64,000 bases of DNA from an uncultured Acidiphilium sp. (GCA_902495325.1 CABUWK010000004.1:1-64000), one strand, 5' to 3'. Shown: positions 50,078 through 58,676, counted from the first letter of the stretch. Notes: a model not told the origin generated them from the sequence alone. Numbers and translations: made by a program.

Positions 50078-51970
50078 ATGAAAAAAAAGAAATTGAGTGC
50101 GAACACAAAGCGCGGCATACGATCGGTCGTATGCCTTGTATGTCTGATCGCTTGTATTATATCGGAAAAAGCGCTGAGCGGACTTCCCGTATGGCTGATG
50201 CCCGTTCTGTTTGCCGTCGTTTATCTCGTTTCCGGATACGACGTTCTGAAAAAATGCGTTGTCAATATTTGTCACGGACAGATTTTCGACGAAAATTTTC
50301 TGATGACCGTTGCGTCCGTCGGCGCGTTTCTGTTGCGTGAATACGCGGAAGCGGCTGCCGTTATGATCTTCTATCAGGTGGGCGAAACTTTTCAGAGCTA
50401 TGCGGTCGGAAAGTCGCGTAATTCCATCTCTTCGCTGATGACCCTTCGTCCGGACGTCGCGAGGAAAGTGAAGGAAACGGGTACGGAAGAGGTTGCCCCG
50501 GAGGAGATCTGCGTGGGAGACGTGATCGAAGTCCGCGCCGGAGAAAGGATCCCTCTCGACGGTACCCTGACCGAGGGCAGCTGCTATCTCGACACGTCTG
50601 CCTTAACGGGAGAATCGGTGCCTGTGTTTGCGGAAACGGGATCGTCGGTTCTGAGCGGCAGCATCGTTTCGGACGGCGTGATCAAGGTTCGGGCGGAAAA
50701 GGCGTTTTACGACAGCACCGTGTCCAAAATTCTCGATCTTGTGGAAAACGCGTCTTCGAAAAAGGCGAAAACGGAACAGTTTATTTCTGTATTTGCAAAA
50801 TACTATACGCCTGCCGTCGTGTTCTCCGCACTCGCGCTTGCGATCGTTCCGTCTCTCTTTACGCATGAGTGGATGAAATGGGTGGGAAGGGCTCTCACCT
50901 TCCTGGTCGTCAGCTGTCCGTGCGCCCTCGTGATCTCCGTTCCTCTCGGATTTTTCGGCGGGATCGGCGGCGCGGGCAAGAAAGGGATCTTGCTGAAGGG
51001 CGCCGATATGATCGAGCAGTTCACAAAGGTGAACACCTTCGTTTTCGATAAAACGGGAACGCTGACGGAAGGAAAATTCTCCGTGACGAAGGTCTTTCCC
51101 GAAAGCGATCGCGAAAAAGTTCTGCGTTACGCGGCGGTATGCGAAAGCCGTTCCAATCACCCGGTTGCGCGCTCCGTCATGGCGGCGTACCGGGGGGATA
51201 TCCCGGAAGGGTATTCCGTCGAAGAGATCGCCGGGCACGGGGTGAAAGCCGAAAAGGACGGCGAGGTGATTTTAGCAGGCAATCTCTCGCTTATGGATAA
51301 ATTCGGTATTTCCGTCGATACGGTCGGTGAAGGAACGACGGTCTATATAGCGGTTAACGGGCAATTTGTCGGGCTGATCGAAGTGGAAGACAAGATAAGA
51401 GACGACAGCAAACGACTGATCTCCGAGTTGAAAAAAGAGGGTTTCCGCGTCGCGATGCTCACGGGAGACAACGAAAAAGTTGCGGCGAAAGTGGCAAAGG
51501 AACTCGGGATCGACGAGTATAAAAGCGGGCTTCTTCCCGCCGACAAGGCAGACGAGATCGAGCGGATCATGACGGGAAAAAAGGAGAAAGACGTCGTCGG
51601 ATTCGTGGGAGACGGCATCAACGATTCGCCCGTGATCATGCGTGCGGATATCGGCGTGTCCATGGGCGGGATCGGAAGCGATTGCGCCATCGAAGCCGCG
51701 GACGTCGTTTTAATGCACGACAATCCGTCCGCCCTTCTCGACGCAAGAAAAATTTCCTTTAAAACGATGAAAATCGTGAAGGAAAACATTATTTTTGCTC
51801 TGGCGGTAAAGCTTGCGATCCTTGTTCTCGGCGCGTTCGGTCTGATGTCGAAATGGTTCGGGATCCCGGATATGTGGTTCGCGGTGTTTGCGGACGTAGG
51901 CGTTTCCGTCATTGCGATCTTAAACTCCATGCGCACCCTCAACACGGACAGGAAAAAGAAAGCGGCATGA
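50078..51970 (+). CDS. zntA: Zn/Cd/Pb-type P1B ATPase lacking its N-terminal HMA domain
   Basis: Metal-exporting P-type ATPase of 630 residues. The start at 50078 (MKKKKLSANTKRG) is preferred; a TTG at 50045 would add 11 residues through the likely GAGGAG site. Features: membrane helices near the N-terminus, TGES actuator motif (SALTGESVPV), the transmembrane metal site SCPCALVISVP, DKTGTLTEG phosphorylation motif, SNHPVA, and GDGINDSPVI. ALAVKLAILVLG and FADVGVSVIAILNSMR provide the Lys and Asp that mark Zn-type P1B-2 pumps. The metal-binding domain is encoded separately at 49695. A strong terminator follows. Confidence 0.92.
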   Translation: MKKKKLSANTKRGIRSVVCLVCLIACIISEKALSGLPVWLMPVLFAVVYLVSGYDVLKKCVVNICHGQIFDENFLMTVASVGAFLLREYAEAAAVMIFYQVGETFQSYAVGKSRNSISSLMTLRPDVARKVKETGTEEVAPEEICVGDVIEVRAGERIPLDGTLTEGSCYLDTSALTGESVPVFAETGSSVLSGSIVSDGVIKVRAEKAFYDSTVSKILDLVENASSKKAKTEQFISVFAKYYTPAVVFSALALAIVPSLFTHEWMKWVGRALTFLVVSCPCALVISVPLGFFGGIGGAGKKGILLKGADMIEQFTKVNTFVFDKTGTLTEGKFSVTKVFPESDREKVLRYAAVCESRSNHPVARSVMAAYRGDIPEGYSVEEIAGHGVKAEKDGEVILAGNLSLMDKFGISVDTVGEGTTVYIAVNGQFVGLIEVEDKIRDDSKRLISELKKEGFRVAMLTGDNEKVAAKVAKELGIDEYKSGLLPADKADEIERIMTGKKEKDVVGFVGDGINDSPVIMRADIGVSMGGIGSDCAIEAADVVLMHDNPSALLDARKISFKTMKIVKENIIFALAVKLAILVLGAFGLMSKWFGIPDMWFAVFADVGVSVIAILNSMRTLNTDRKKKAA

Positions 51971-51989
51971 CCCTTTCCGAAAGATAACG

Positions 51990-52022
51990 AAAAAGGATCG
52001 GTTTTTTAAACCGATCCTTTTT
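51990..52022 (+). terminator. Terminator of the metal-efflux operon
   Basis: AAAAAGGATCGGTTT and its complement flank TT and run into a T-rich tail; it works in both directions and separates the efflux genes from the CRISPR locus. Confidence 0.9.
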
Positions 52023-52073
52023 ATTTTCCGATACGAACTGTCTTACATATATGACAAAAATATCGGATTTTTA

Positions 52074-52102
52074 TTGAAATTTCTTTCGTTTCATGGTAAA
52101 AT
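52074..52102 (+). promoter_or_regulatory. Candidate cas operon promoter upstream of the tracrRNA
   Basis: TTGAAA (52074-52079) and TAAAAT (52097-52102), 17-bp spacer. It is the only convincing plus-strand promoter before cas9; a transcript from it would have a leader of about 210 nt that is antisense to the whole tracrRNA gene. In the 350-bp gap 51971-52321 everything else belongs to the terminator above and the tracrRNA. Confidence 0.5.
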
Positions 52103-52182
52103 AGAAAAGGGGGAAGCGAACCTCTGCCGCAAGCCGTCGGACGGAAAACGGAAGCGGAAAGCATGGTGTAAAACGCGGGCAA

Positions 52183-52288
52183 GAAAAAAAGAGCCGTAAG
52201 CTCTTTCGATCCGTTGCCGACGCAACACCTTTTAAAAAAGGCATTTTGTTTTACATTTATTTTAACCGCTATGTAATTTAAATGCTAT
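52183..52288 (-). ncRNA. tracrRNA
   Basis: Trans-activating CRISPR RNA, transcribed opposite to cas9. Its 5' end (52287-52260) is an anti-repeat: AGCATTTAAATTACATAG pairs with CTATGTAATTTAAAATGCT of the array repeat with one bulge, and GGTTAAAAT pairs with the GTTTTAGG end. Downstream are three hairpins: CCTTTT/AAAAGG, GTTGC-GTCG-GCAAC, and the terminator AAAGAGC-TTACG-GCTCTTT followed by T7 (52206-52184). Length about 105 nt, a short-form tracrRNA. It serves guide maturation by RNase III and Cas9 loading. Confidence 0.92.
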
Positions 52289-52292
52289 GCTT

Positions 52293-52321
52293 ATTATAAA
52301 CGATGAAGGGAGATTTGTCAA
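52293..52321 (-). promoter_or_regulatory. Perfect-consensus tracrRNA promoter overlapping the cas9 start
   Basis: Minus strand TTGACA (52321-52316) and TATAAT (52298-52293) with a 17-bp spacer. The -35 box abuts the cas9 GTG at 52322 and the spacer covers the cas9 Shine-Dalgarno (GAAGGGAGA, 52305-52313), so the two genes share these bases. Confidence 0.9.
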
Positions 52322-55300
52322 GTGGAAAACGAAGGAAAAACGGGAAATTACATTATCGGCTTCGATCAGGGAACGAATTCGCTCGGATATGCCGTGATCG
52401 ACAAAAATTGCAGGGTGATCCGCAAGTCCGGAAAACGAATGTGGGGAAGTATTCTTTTCGACGAAGGGAGGTCCGCGGCGGCAACGCGCGTACAGAGAAG
52501 CGCTCGCAGGCGTTACGAAAGAAGAAAAGAACGGTTGCGGCTTCTGCGTATGCTGACGGAAAAGAGCGTTCTTTCCGTCGATCCGTCTTTTTTCAGGCGT
52601 CTGGACGATTCGTTTTTGCTGAACGTGCGGAAAGACGCCGAATTCGGAAGAGACAATCTTTTTAATCTGTTCGACGGCGACTATACCGATCGCGATTATT
52701 ATCGCGAGTATAAAACGATCTATCATCTTCGCAAACGGCTTTGCGAAGATCCTTCCCGTGCGGATATCCGTCTGGTATATCTCGCCCTGCATCATATCGT
52801 AAAATACCGCGGAAATTTTTTGCATGATGAAGAAAACATGCGCACGGAAGGAAATGATACAGCCGGTGCGATCGAAGACTTTTTCGCTGCTTACCGGGCG
52901 ATTTATTGTGACGATGACGGCGTAGTCTCTTCTTTCGGAAACGATATCGACTATGGCGAATTTGCCGCCGTTTTAAAAACGAAAGCAAAACGAAGAGAAA
53001 AAAAGGATAAGTTGATTTCCTTATTTTCGACGGGATCGTTTAAAAAACAGAGTGACGCGCTTGTCTCGTTGCTGCTCGGCATGAAAGTCGGGCTGACAGA
53101 TCTTTTCCCCTTGCAAAATCAAGAAGAAGTTCCGGAAGACGTCGTAAAGGAGACAAAAGTAACTTTCGAAGACGGAGATTATGACGAAAAAGCGGTTCGT
53201 TTTCCGGAGATTTTCGGGGACGAGGTTTTCGACCTGATCGAAAAACTCCGTCGTATGTATCTCGATCTCGTTCTTTCGCAGATTCTCGGCGAGGGAAAGA
53301 AATATATTTACGAAGGCATGATCGACCGCTTCGAAAAAAATAAAAAGGATCTTGCGCAACTGAAAAGCGTGCTTCGCGCGGACAAGGCGGAATACGATCG
53401 TTTTTTCAAAGAAGCTTCCGGTAAAAATTTTGTCAATTATTTCCGAACGCACGTCAGGGGAGGGGCGAAACCGATGTGCAAAGGGGTTTCGCGCGATGAT
53501 TTTTATGGCGAAGTGAAGAAAGTTCTTGCGAAGTTTCCCGATTCGCCCGAGAAAGCCTATTGTCTCGACCGGATGGAAGAAGACGATTTTCTGATCAGGC
53601 TGAATTCCACCCGTAACGCCGCGATCCCTTATCAGCTGAATCTGAACGAGCTTAAAAAGATCCTCGATCTGCAGAGCGTTTATTATCCCGAGCTGAAGGA
53701 GAACTATGAAAAGATCGTCAGTCTGCTCACTTTCCGTCGTCCTTATTCCGTCGGGATCATATCGCCGGAAAGCAGATTTTCGTGGGTCGAAGAGGGAGAC
53801 GTGAAAAAGGAACGCGCCTACCCGTGGAATTTCGAAGAGATTGTCGATTACGACGCCGCTTCCGAAAAATTTGTCAGGCGGATGACGAACCGCTGTGCGA
53901 TTTTTAAAGAGGAAGAAGTTCTGCCGTCTTCTTCCGTTTCCTATCAGATTTTCAACGTGCTGAACGAACTTGCCAACGCAAGGCTTCTTCTGTCGGACGG
54001 AAACAAACGCCCTCTCACAGCCGAAGAGAAACAGGCTGTGTTCCGCTTGTTCTTGTGGGAGAAAGCGACCGTTACCGCAAAGGACGTAACGAATTGGCTT
54101 TATGCGAAATTCAAAGTTTCAAGCGTAGGGATGGACGGGCTTGCCGATAAGACCGGAAAGAAATTCGTAAGCAAAATGAACGGCTATCGCGCCGTGCGGA
54201 ATGTTCTGCAAGCAGATTGTTTCGAAACGGACGGCGAAAAGATCGTAACAAATTACGAGCTGTTCGAGCTGTATGAAAAAATTATCGAAATTCTTACCGT
54301 GTTTACCGATAAGGCGATCAGAAAGCGCGCGCTGAAAAAGATACTTCCTTCCGGTTCCGACGAGAAGACGATCGAAAAGCTTCTTTCCGTCCGTCTTGCG
54401 GGTTGGGGACGATATTCCGCGAAATGTCTGTGCCGTACGGGCGGCGCGAACGGATTGAACGTGCTGGAAACCATGTATACGACCGACCGTAATTTCCGGC
54501 AGATCGAAACGGATGAAAATCTCGGGTTTAAAGACGCGTTTTCCGGTAAGACGGAACAGACGAAAAACGGCATCACGTATGCAGACGTAAACGATCTGTA
54601 CCTTTCGCCCGCCGTGAAAAGAACGGTATGGCAAACGGTGAAAGCGGTGAAAGAAATCGTGAAGATCATGGGGGAAGAACCCCGTTGTATCTTTCTGGAA
54701 TCCACGCGGACGGACGAGGCGAAAAATCAGACGAGAAAGCGTTCGGATATCATAAGCGGACTTTACGATCGGATCCGGGGCGATGTCGATCGGTATAACG
54801 AAGATCTGAAAAATGCCAGGGCAAATCTGAAAAAGAGCGACGAAACGAAACTGAACGACGAGAAGGTTTATCTGTACTTCTTGCAGATGGGCAAGTGCAT
54901 GTATTCCGGCGAAAGACTGAATTTCGAGGACCTGTCTTCTTACGAGGTGGACCATATCGTTCCCCGTTGCTATATCAAAGACGACAGCATTCAGAACAAA
55001 GCACTCGTGCTGAAACAATACAATCAGGAGAAGGCCGGAACGCTCGCTTTACAGAAGAGCATACGCGATAAAATGACGCCTTTCTGGACTTTTCTGAAAG
55101 ATAACGGCATGATCGGCAGAAAAAAGTTCGATAACCTGACAAAGGCTGAATATTCGGATGGCGATCTGAACGGCTTTATCGCACGACAGCTGACGGAAAC
55201 GAACCAGTCGATAAAAGGTGCGCGGGAATTGCTGAAAAGCTGTTACGCGGATACCGACGTGGAATTCGTAAAAGCGGGCATTTCTTCCGTTTTCCGTATG

Positions 55301-56533
55301 GCTCGGGCGGAAGAGGGATATACGGAGTTTCTGAAGAGCAGAAACCTGAATGATTTTCACCATGCAAAAGACGCTTATCTTGCCGCCGTGATCGGCTATT
55401 TCACGCGGAAAATTTACCCGATCTGGGGTGCGGATTCCGAGGCGAGATTGCTGAAAGACGAAATAAAGTCGTGCAGAAGCGGCGCAGAAACGAGAGAGCT
55501 TTGTCAACAGCGGAACGGCATCGTTGTGGACGCAATGAAATACGTGACGCCCGACCGTGACGACGGCGTGGAATGGAACGTTTGTTACAACAATATTTTA
55601 TCCGCGTTTTCCAATAACGATTGTCTTGTAACGCGCAAGAAAGAAGAAGCTCCGGAATCCGCTTTTTACAATGCGACGATCCGAAGCCCGAAAGATAATA
55701 AGGGGAATATTCCCTTGCGTTACGTGACCGATCGCAACGGTCGGAAACGCCCTTTGCCGCCGGAACTTTACGGAAATTACGAAGGGGAGAACGACGCTTA
55801 TTTCGTGTTTGCAACCTTTGAAAAGGGGAAGAAAAGAACTACGGTGCTGACCGGCATCCCCGTGCGCATCGATTACCTCGCCCGCAAAGACGACGGCGCG
55901 ATCGGGTCCTATCTTGCCGGATTCGCGGCGGCGGAAAAAAAGAAATTGATCTCTTACGAGAAAAAGAAAATTCTGAAATACCAGTTGATCCGCCTGAACG
56001 GGCAGCTTTGCTACGTTACTTCCCCTTCGGAAGTGATCAATGCCGAGCAGCTCGTGACGGACAACAAGTATTCGCTTTTGCTCTATTGTCTGGAGCATCC
56101 GCAAAAACGGGTTAGCGTCCGTACCGATCGTTCGCAGAAGGAAAGCAGAACGTATTGCCTGAAAGAGGACGTTGAATATTTTGCCCCGCTGATCGATGAG
56201 TTTATCGAAGATTACGCCGGAAAACTCGAACGGCGGTACGGCAACTATAAAAAATATGCCGAAGGAATCCGCGCTTATGCTTCTTCCCGGGAATTTTCGG
56301 ACATGCCCGTTTATTCTTCCGATCCGAAGGTCGCAAGCAAACAAGGGTATCTTTCTCGTTTATTAAATCTGACAAAAGCTTGTGCTTCGCAACTAAATAT
56401 GAAAGACTATGGAGGAAAAACAGGTTGGGGCAGGTTGAGCAGTAGAACAATTAATAAAGAAGATATAGACCTGATCGATACGTCGATCACGGGCGTTTAT
56501 CGTTGCGAAAGAAAAGGCGGCAATAAGGGGTGA
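52322..56533 (+). CDS. cas9: CRISPR-associated endonuclease Cas9 (type II-A)
   Basis: RNA-guided double-strand DNA nuclease, 1403 residues, starting at a GTG behind GAAGGGAGA. RuvC-I: NYIIGFDQGTNSLGYAVID with Asp15. Arg-rich bridge helix: TRVQRSARRRYERRKERLRL (about 55-75). RuvC-II: CIFLESTR with Glu793. HNH: YEVDHIVPRCYIKDDSIQN with Asp877, His878 and Asn901. RuvC-III: FHHAKDAYLAAVIGY with His1014 and Asp1017. All catalytic residues of both nuclease sites are therefore present and the protein should cut. Slightly longer than S. pyogenes Cas9 (1368). It precedes cas1, cas2 and csn2. The PAM cannot be read from the sequence. Confidence 0.98.
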   Translation: MENEGKTGNYIIGFDQGTNSLGYAVIDKNCRVIRKSGKRMWGSILFDEGRSAAATRVQRSARRRYERRKERLRLLRMLTEKSVLSVDPSFFRRLDDSFLLNVRKDAEFGRDNLFNLFDGDYTDRDYYREYKTIYHLRKRLCEDPSRADIRLVYLALHHIVKYRGNFLHDEENMRTEGNDTAGAIEDFFAAYRAIYCDDDGVVSSFGNDIDYGEFAAVLKTKAKRREKKDKLISLFSTGSFKKQSDALVSLLLGMKVGLTDLFPLQNQEEVPEDVVKETKVTFEDGDYDEKAVRFPEIFGDEVFDLIEKLRRMYLDLVLSQILGEGKKYIYEGMIDRFEKNKKDLAQLKSVLRADKAEYDRFFKEASGKNFVNYFRTHVRGGAKPMCKGVSRDDFYGEVKKVLAKFPDSPEKAYCLDRMEEDDFLIRLNSTRNAAIPYQLNLNELKKILDLQSVYYPELKENYEKIVSLLTFRRPYSVGIISPESRFSWVEEGDVKKERAYPWNFEEIVDYDAASEKFVRRMTNRCAIFKEEEVLPSSSVSYQIFNVLNELANARLLLSDGNKRPLTAEEKQAVFRLFLWEKATVTAKDVTNWLYAKFKVSSVGMDGLADKTGKKFVSKMNGYRAVRNVLQADCFETDGEKIVTNYELFELYEKIIEILTVFTDKAIRKRALKKILPSGSDEKTIEKLLSVRLAGWGRYSAKCLCRTGGANGLNVLETMYTTDRNFRQIETDENLGFKDAFSGKTEQTKNGITYADVNDLYLSPAVKRTVWQTVKAVKEIVKIMGEEPRCIFLESTRTDEAKNQTRKRSDIISGLYDRIRGDVDRYNEDLKNARANLKKSDETKLNDEKVYLYFLQMGKCMYSGERLNFEDLSSYEVDHIVPRCYIKDDSIQNKALVLKQYNQEKAGTLALQKSIRDKMTPFWTFLKDNGMIGRKKFDNLTKAEYSDGDLNGFIARQLTETNQSIKGARELLKSCYADTDVEFVKAGISSVFRMARAEEGYTEFLKSRNLNDFHHAKDAYLAAVIGYFTRKIYPIWGADSEARLLKDEIKSCRSGAETRELCQQRNGIVVDAMKYVTPDRDDGVEWNVCYNNILSAFSNNDCLVTRKKEEAPESAFYNATIRSPKDNKGNIPLRYVTDRNGRKRPLPPELYGNYEGENDAYFVFATFEKGKKRTTVLTGIPVRIDYLARKDDGAIGSYLAGFAAAEKKKLISYEKKKILKYQLIRLNGQLCYVTSPSEVINAEQLVTDNKYSLLLYCLEHPQKRVSVRTDRSQKESRTYCLKEDVEYFAPLIDEFIEDYAGKLERRYGNYKKYAEGIRAYASSREFSDMPVYSSDPKVASKQGYLSRLLNLTKACASQLNMKDYGGKTGWGRLSSRTINKEDIDLIDTSITGVYRCERKGGNKG

Positions 56534-56539
56534 AAGAAT

Positions 56540-56719
56540 ATGGGGTGGAGAACGGTCGTGATAGAAAGCCCGTGCAGGCTCTCGTATAAAAACGAACACA
56601 TGCTGATCCGCGGAGAAAAGGATATTTCCGTTTATATTCCGGAAATCGATACGTTGCTTGTTGCAACCACGCAATGCGTTACCAGTGCGGTTCTGATCTG
56701 CGAACTTTTAAAAAATTAA
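56540..56719 (+). pseudogene. cas1: 5' part of cas1, cut off by an inserted element
   Basis: Seven bases after cas9 an ATG opens 59 codons that match the N-terminus of type II-A Cas1: MGWRTVVIESPCRLSYKNEH (compare GWRTVVVNTHSKLSYKN in S. pyogenes), the beta-strand domain up to SAVLICELLKN, then TAA. The stop is created at the junction with the 281-bp element starting at 56719. The rest of the protein continues beyond the element. Joining the flanks after removing the element and one TA does not restore the frame exactly (off by one base), so a small secondary indel or a different target duplication is implied. As AAGGGGTG precedes the ATG, the short peptide is probably still translated. Confidence 0.92.
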
Positions 56720-56999
56720 GGCTTAGCATTCGCCATCACTAACTATTTTTACGGCGAAAAATCGGTTTATGACTGTGTTAAACGCTCGGCAATATACGGA
56801 AGAGTATAATTTTGAGCGTTTGCCTTGTCAAAACGCGATTTTTCATCCGTAAAAACGCTTTGCGCCTTAAAGAGCTTATTTTCCGATGATTTTTCCCGAT
56901 TTCGAAATCGATAGTACTTTTCGTACATCAATAGAGAAATCGGGGAAAAGGGCGGAAAAGAAGCCTTTAAGGTAATTAGTGATGACGAATGCTAAGCCT
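56719..56999 (+). mobile_element. 281-bp MITE-like element inserted in cas1
   Basis: The left end AGGCTTAGCATTCG(C/T)CATCACTAA is the inverted complement of the right end TTAGTGATGACGAATGCTAAGCC(T), giving terminal inverted repeats of about 24 bp. The inside is a chain of stem-loops (AAACGCTC/GAGCGTTT, GCGAAAAATC/GATTTTTC, CCCGATTTC/GAAATCGGG). No transposase or other gene fits. TA borders both sides, suggesting a TA target, though the exact duplication is unclear. The right 118 bp recur at 1-119 and a related end at 21645-21662, so this is a mobile, non-autonomous family in this genome. Confidence 0.9.
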
Positions 57000-57686
57000 A
57001 TCGTTGTGTTTTGCGATGAAAAGCACGACCCTTCATCTCAACTGATTTCTCTTGCCGGCAGTTACAATTCTTCCGGGAAGATCGCCGAGCAAATGGCTTG
57101 GACGAGTGAAAACAAGGCGGCTGCCTTCGGCGCCGTGATCCGCAGAAAAATTCTGAATCAGGCGGCGATGCTGAAAAAAGCGGCAAAGCATAAGGAGAGC
57201 GAAATGCTGATCGCTTATGCTTCTGACCTGCAGGAAAACGATGCCACCAACCGCGAGGGATTTGCGGCAAAGGTATATTTCAACTCTCTGTTCGGTCCCG
57301 ATTTCACGAGAGATCGCATGTGCTCGGTAAATGCCGCTTTGAATTACGGGTATACGGTGCTTCTGAGTTGTTTTAACAGAGAGGTCGTTTCTGCGGGATA
57401 TCTGACGCAACTCGGGATCCGCCATCGTAACGATATGAACCCCTTTAACTATTCGTGCGATCTGATCGAACCTTTTCGCGTGATTGTGGACGAATATGTT
57501 TATTTTTCTCCGCCGGGAGCCTTTCTGACAAGCGAATATAAACGGGAACTCGTTTCGCTGTTGCAGAAAAAGGTGAAGCTGGAAAAGGAATATTATCTTT
57601 CGGATGCGATAGGCATTTTCGTAAGGCGTATGTCGCAAGCCGTACGGGACGGCAACGTTGCCGGCGTGGTGCAATATGAGTTTTAG
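56982..57686 (+). CDS. cas1: 3' part of cas1 with the complete catalytic domain
   Basis: Reading from an ATG inside the element's right end (a GTG lies one codon before), 234 residues cover the rest of Cas1. The first six codons (MTNAKP) come from the element; IVVFCDEKH onward is native Cas1. All three integrase residues are present: Glu92 in NREGFAAKVYFNSLFG, His148 in GIRHRND and Glu163 in DLIEPFR, with the same spacing (56 and 15) as Glu149/His205/Glu220 of S. pyogenes Cas1. AAGG 9 nt upstream, also element-derived, could act as a weak ribosome site. It overlaps cas2 by 11 bp. It is either a dead remnant or the large half of a split Cas1; I cannot tell which. Confidence 0.85.
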   Translation: MTNAKPIVVFCDEKHDPSSQLISLAGSYNSSGKIAEQMAWTSENKAAAFGAVIRRKILNQAAMLKKAAKHKESEMLIAYASDLQENDATNREGFAAKVYFNSLFGPDFTRDRMCSVNAALNYGYTVLLSCFNREVVSAGYLTQLGIRHRNDMNPFNYSCDLIEPFRVIVDEYVYFSPPGAFLTSEYKRELVSLLQKKVKLEKEYYLSDAIGIFVRRMSQAVRDGNVAGVVQYEF

Positions 57687-57996
57687 GTTTATGAGAATGT
57701 TATTGTTTTTCGACCTTCCGCGGGAAACTTCGAAACAAAGGGCGGCGGCGACGAGATTTGTGAAAGATCTGATCAGACAGGGCTTTATCATGTTGCAGGA
57801 ATCCGTTTACTGTAAGTTGTCTTTGAACACAAGTTCGCTGGAACTGCAGAAAGAAGCCGTGAAAAAGGTAAAACCGAAAGAAGGAAACGTTTTGCTGTTG
57901 ACCGTTACGGAAAAGCAATTCAATTCCATGGAGATCCTGCTCGGTTCGGTCGAGGGAAAGCAGATTTCGGATACGGAGAGGATATTGTTTGTATGA
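57676..57996 (+). CDS. cas2: CRISPR-associated endoribonuclease-fold protein Cas2
   Basis: Structural partner of Cas1 in the spacer-integration complex. The start at 57676 (MSFRFMRMLLFFDLPRETS) overlaps the cas1 end by 11 bp and aligns with MSYRYMRMILMFDMPTDT of S. pyogenes Cas2. VKDLIRQGFIMLQESVYCKL and NVLLLTVTEKQFNSMEILLG complete the ferredoxin-like fold. 106 residues, normal length. Its stop overlaps the csn2 start by 4 bp, so cas1-3', cas2 and csn2 are translationally coupled. Confidence 0.96.
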   Translation: MSFRFMRMLLFFDLPRETSKQRAAATRFVKDLIRQGFIMLQESVYCKLSLNTSSLELQKEAVKKVKPKEGNVLLLTVTEKQFNSMEILLGSVEGKQISDTERILFV

Positions 57997-58676
57997 AAGC
58001 GTATTTTTATAACCTGGAATTTTTCCCGGAATTCGATTTCGGCGAAAACGGCATTCTTGCCGTCGAAACGAATCATTTTCGTTTCTTCCGGGATCTCGCG
58101 GGAGATCTGAAAGGAATTTCGGAAGAATGTAAGGAGGTCGCGTTTTACGAAAAAGAGAAACGCCTTTTGTTAGAGAAAGACTATTTTCTGTTTATCGATT
58201 ATTACGATTCTGAAACGATCGGAAAGACGCTGAACGGAAAGGTCCTGAAAAAAATTTCCGCCGGGCTCGAAGAAGATCCGGCAGAGCATCTGAAATTTTC
58301 TTCTCTTCTTTCCGGGCTGTATTCTTTTGTCCTTTCCCGCCTTGACGATGAGGAAATTTCTTTTGACAGCGAAGGGGAACGTTCCTTCGAAGAAGTTTTA
58401 AAACTGTTTTCCGTTGCCGTTTCTCAACCGCGCGAAGATATTTTCGGAAAGATCCTCAACGTGATCGAAGTGGCGGGCAAACTGAACGTTGTGAAATTCC
58501 TGGCGTTTATCAATGCGAAATCGTTTTTCTCCGAAAACGAGCTGACGGAAATTATGAAAATGGCGGCATATCGCAATGTAAAATTGTTCTTTCTCGACAA
58601 AGGAATTACCGAAAAAAAGATTTTTGGTGAAAAACTGTTGTGTGTTGACGAAAGTTTTTTCGAAAAAGTATTGTAA
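57993..58676 (+). CDS. csn2: CRISPR-associated protein Csn2
   Basis: Ring-forming DNA-end-binding protein needed for spacer acquisition and diagnostic of subtype II-A. The 227 residues show the Csn2 pattern: an N-terminal part with EKDYFLFIDYYD, then DIFGKILNVIEVAGKLNVVKFLAFINAKSFF followed by ELTEIMKMAAYRNVKLFFLDK, aligning with [23 protein letters not shown]... of S. pyogenes. It overlaps cas2 by 4 bp and is followed by the leader and array. Confidence 0.93.
   Translation: MKAYFYNLEFFPEFDFGENGILAVETNHFRFFRDLAGDLKGISEECKEVAFYEKEKRLLLEKDYFLFIDYYDSETIGKTLNGKVLKKISAGLEEDPAEHLKFSSLLSGLYSFVLSRLDDEEISFDSEGERSFEEVLKLFSVAVSQPREDIFGKILNVIEVAGKLNVVKFLAFINAKSFFSENELTEIMKMAAYRNVKLFFLDKGITEKKIFGEKLLCVDESFFEKVL

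Noticed and set aside
56719..56999. Insertion sequence with its own transposase
   Set aside because: 281 bp is too short and no frame resembles a transposase; it is treated as a non-autonomous element.
52322..58676. Subtype II-C for the CRISPR locus
   Set aside because: A recognisable Csn2 follows cas2, and the leader carries the II-A anchor, so II-A fits.
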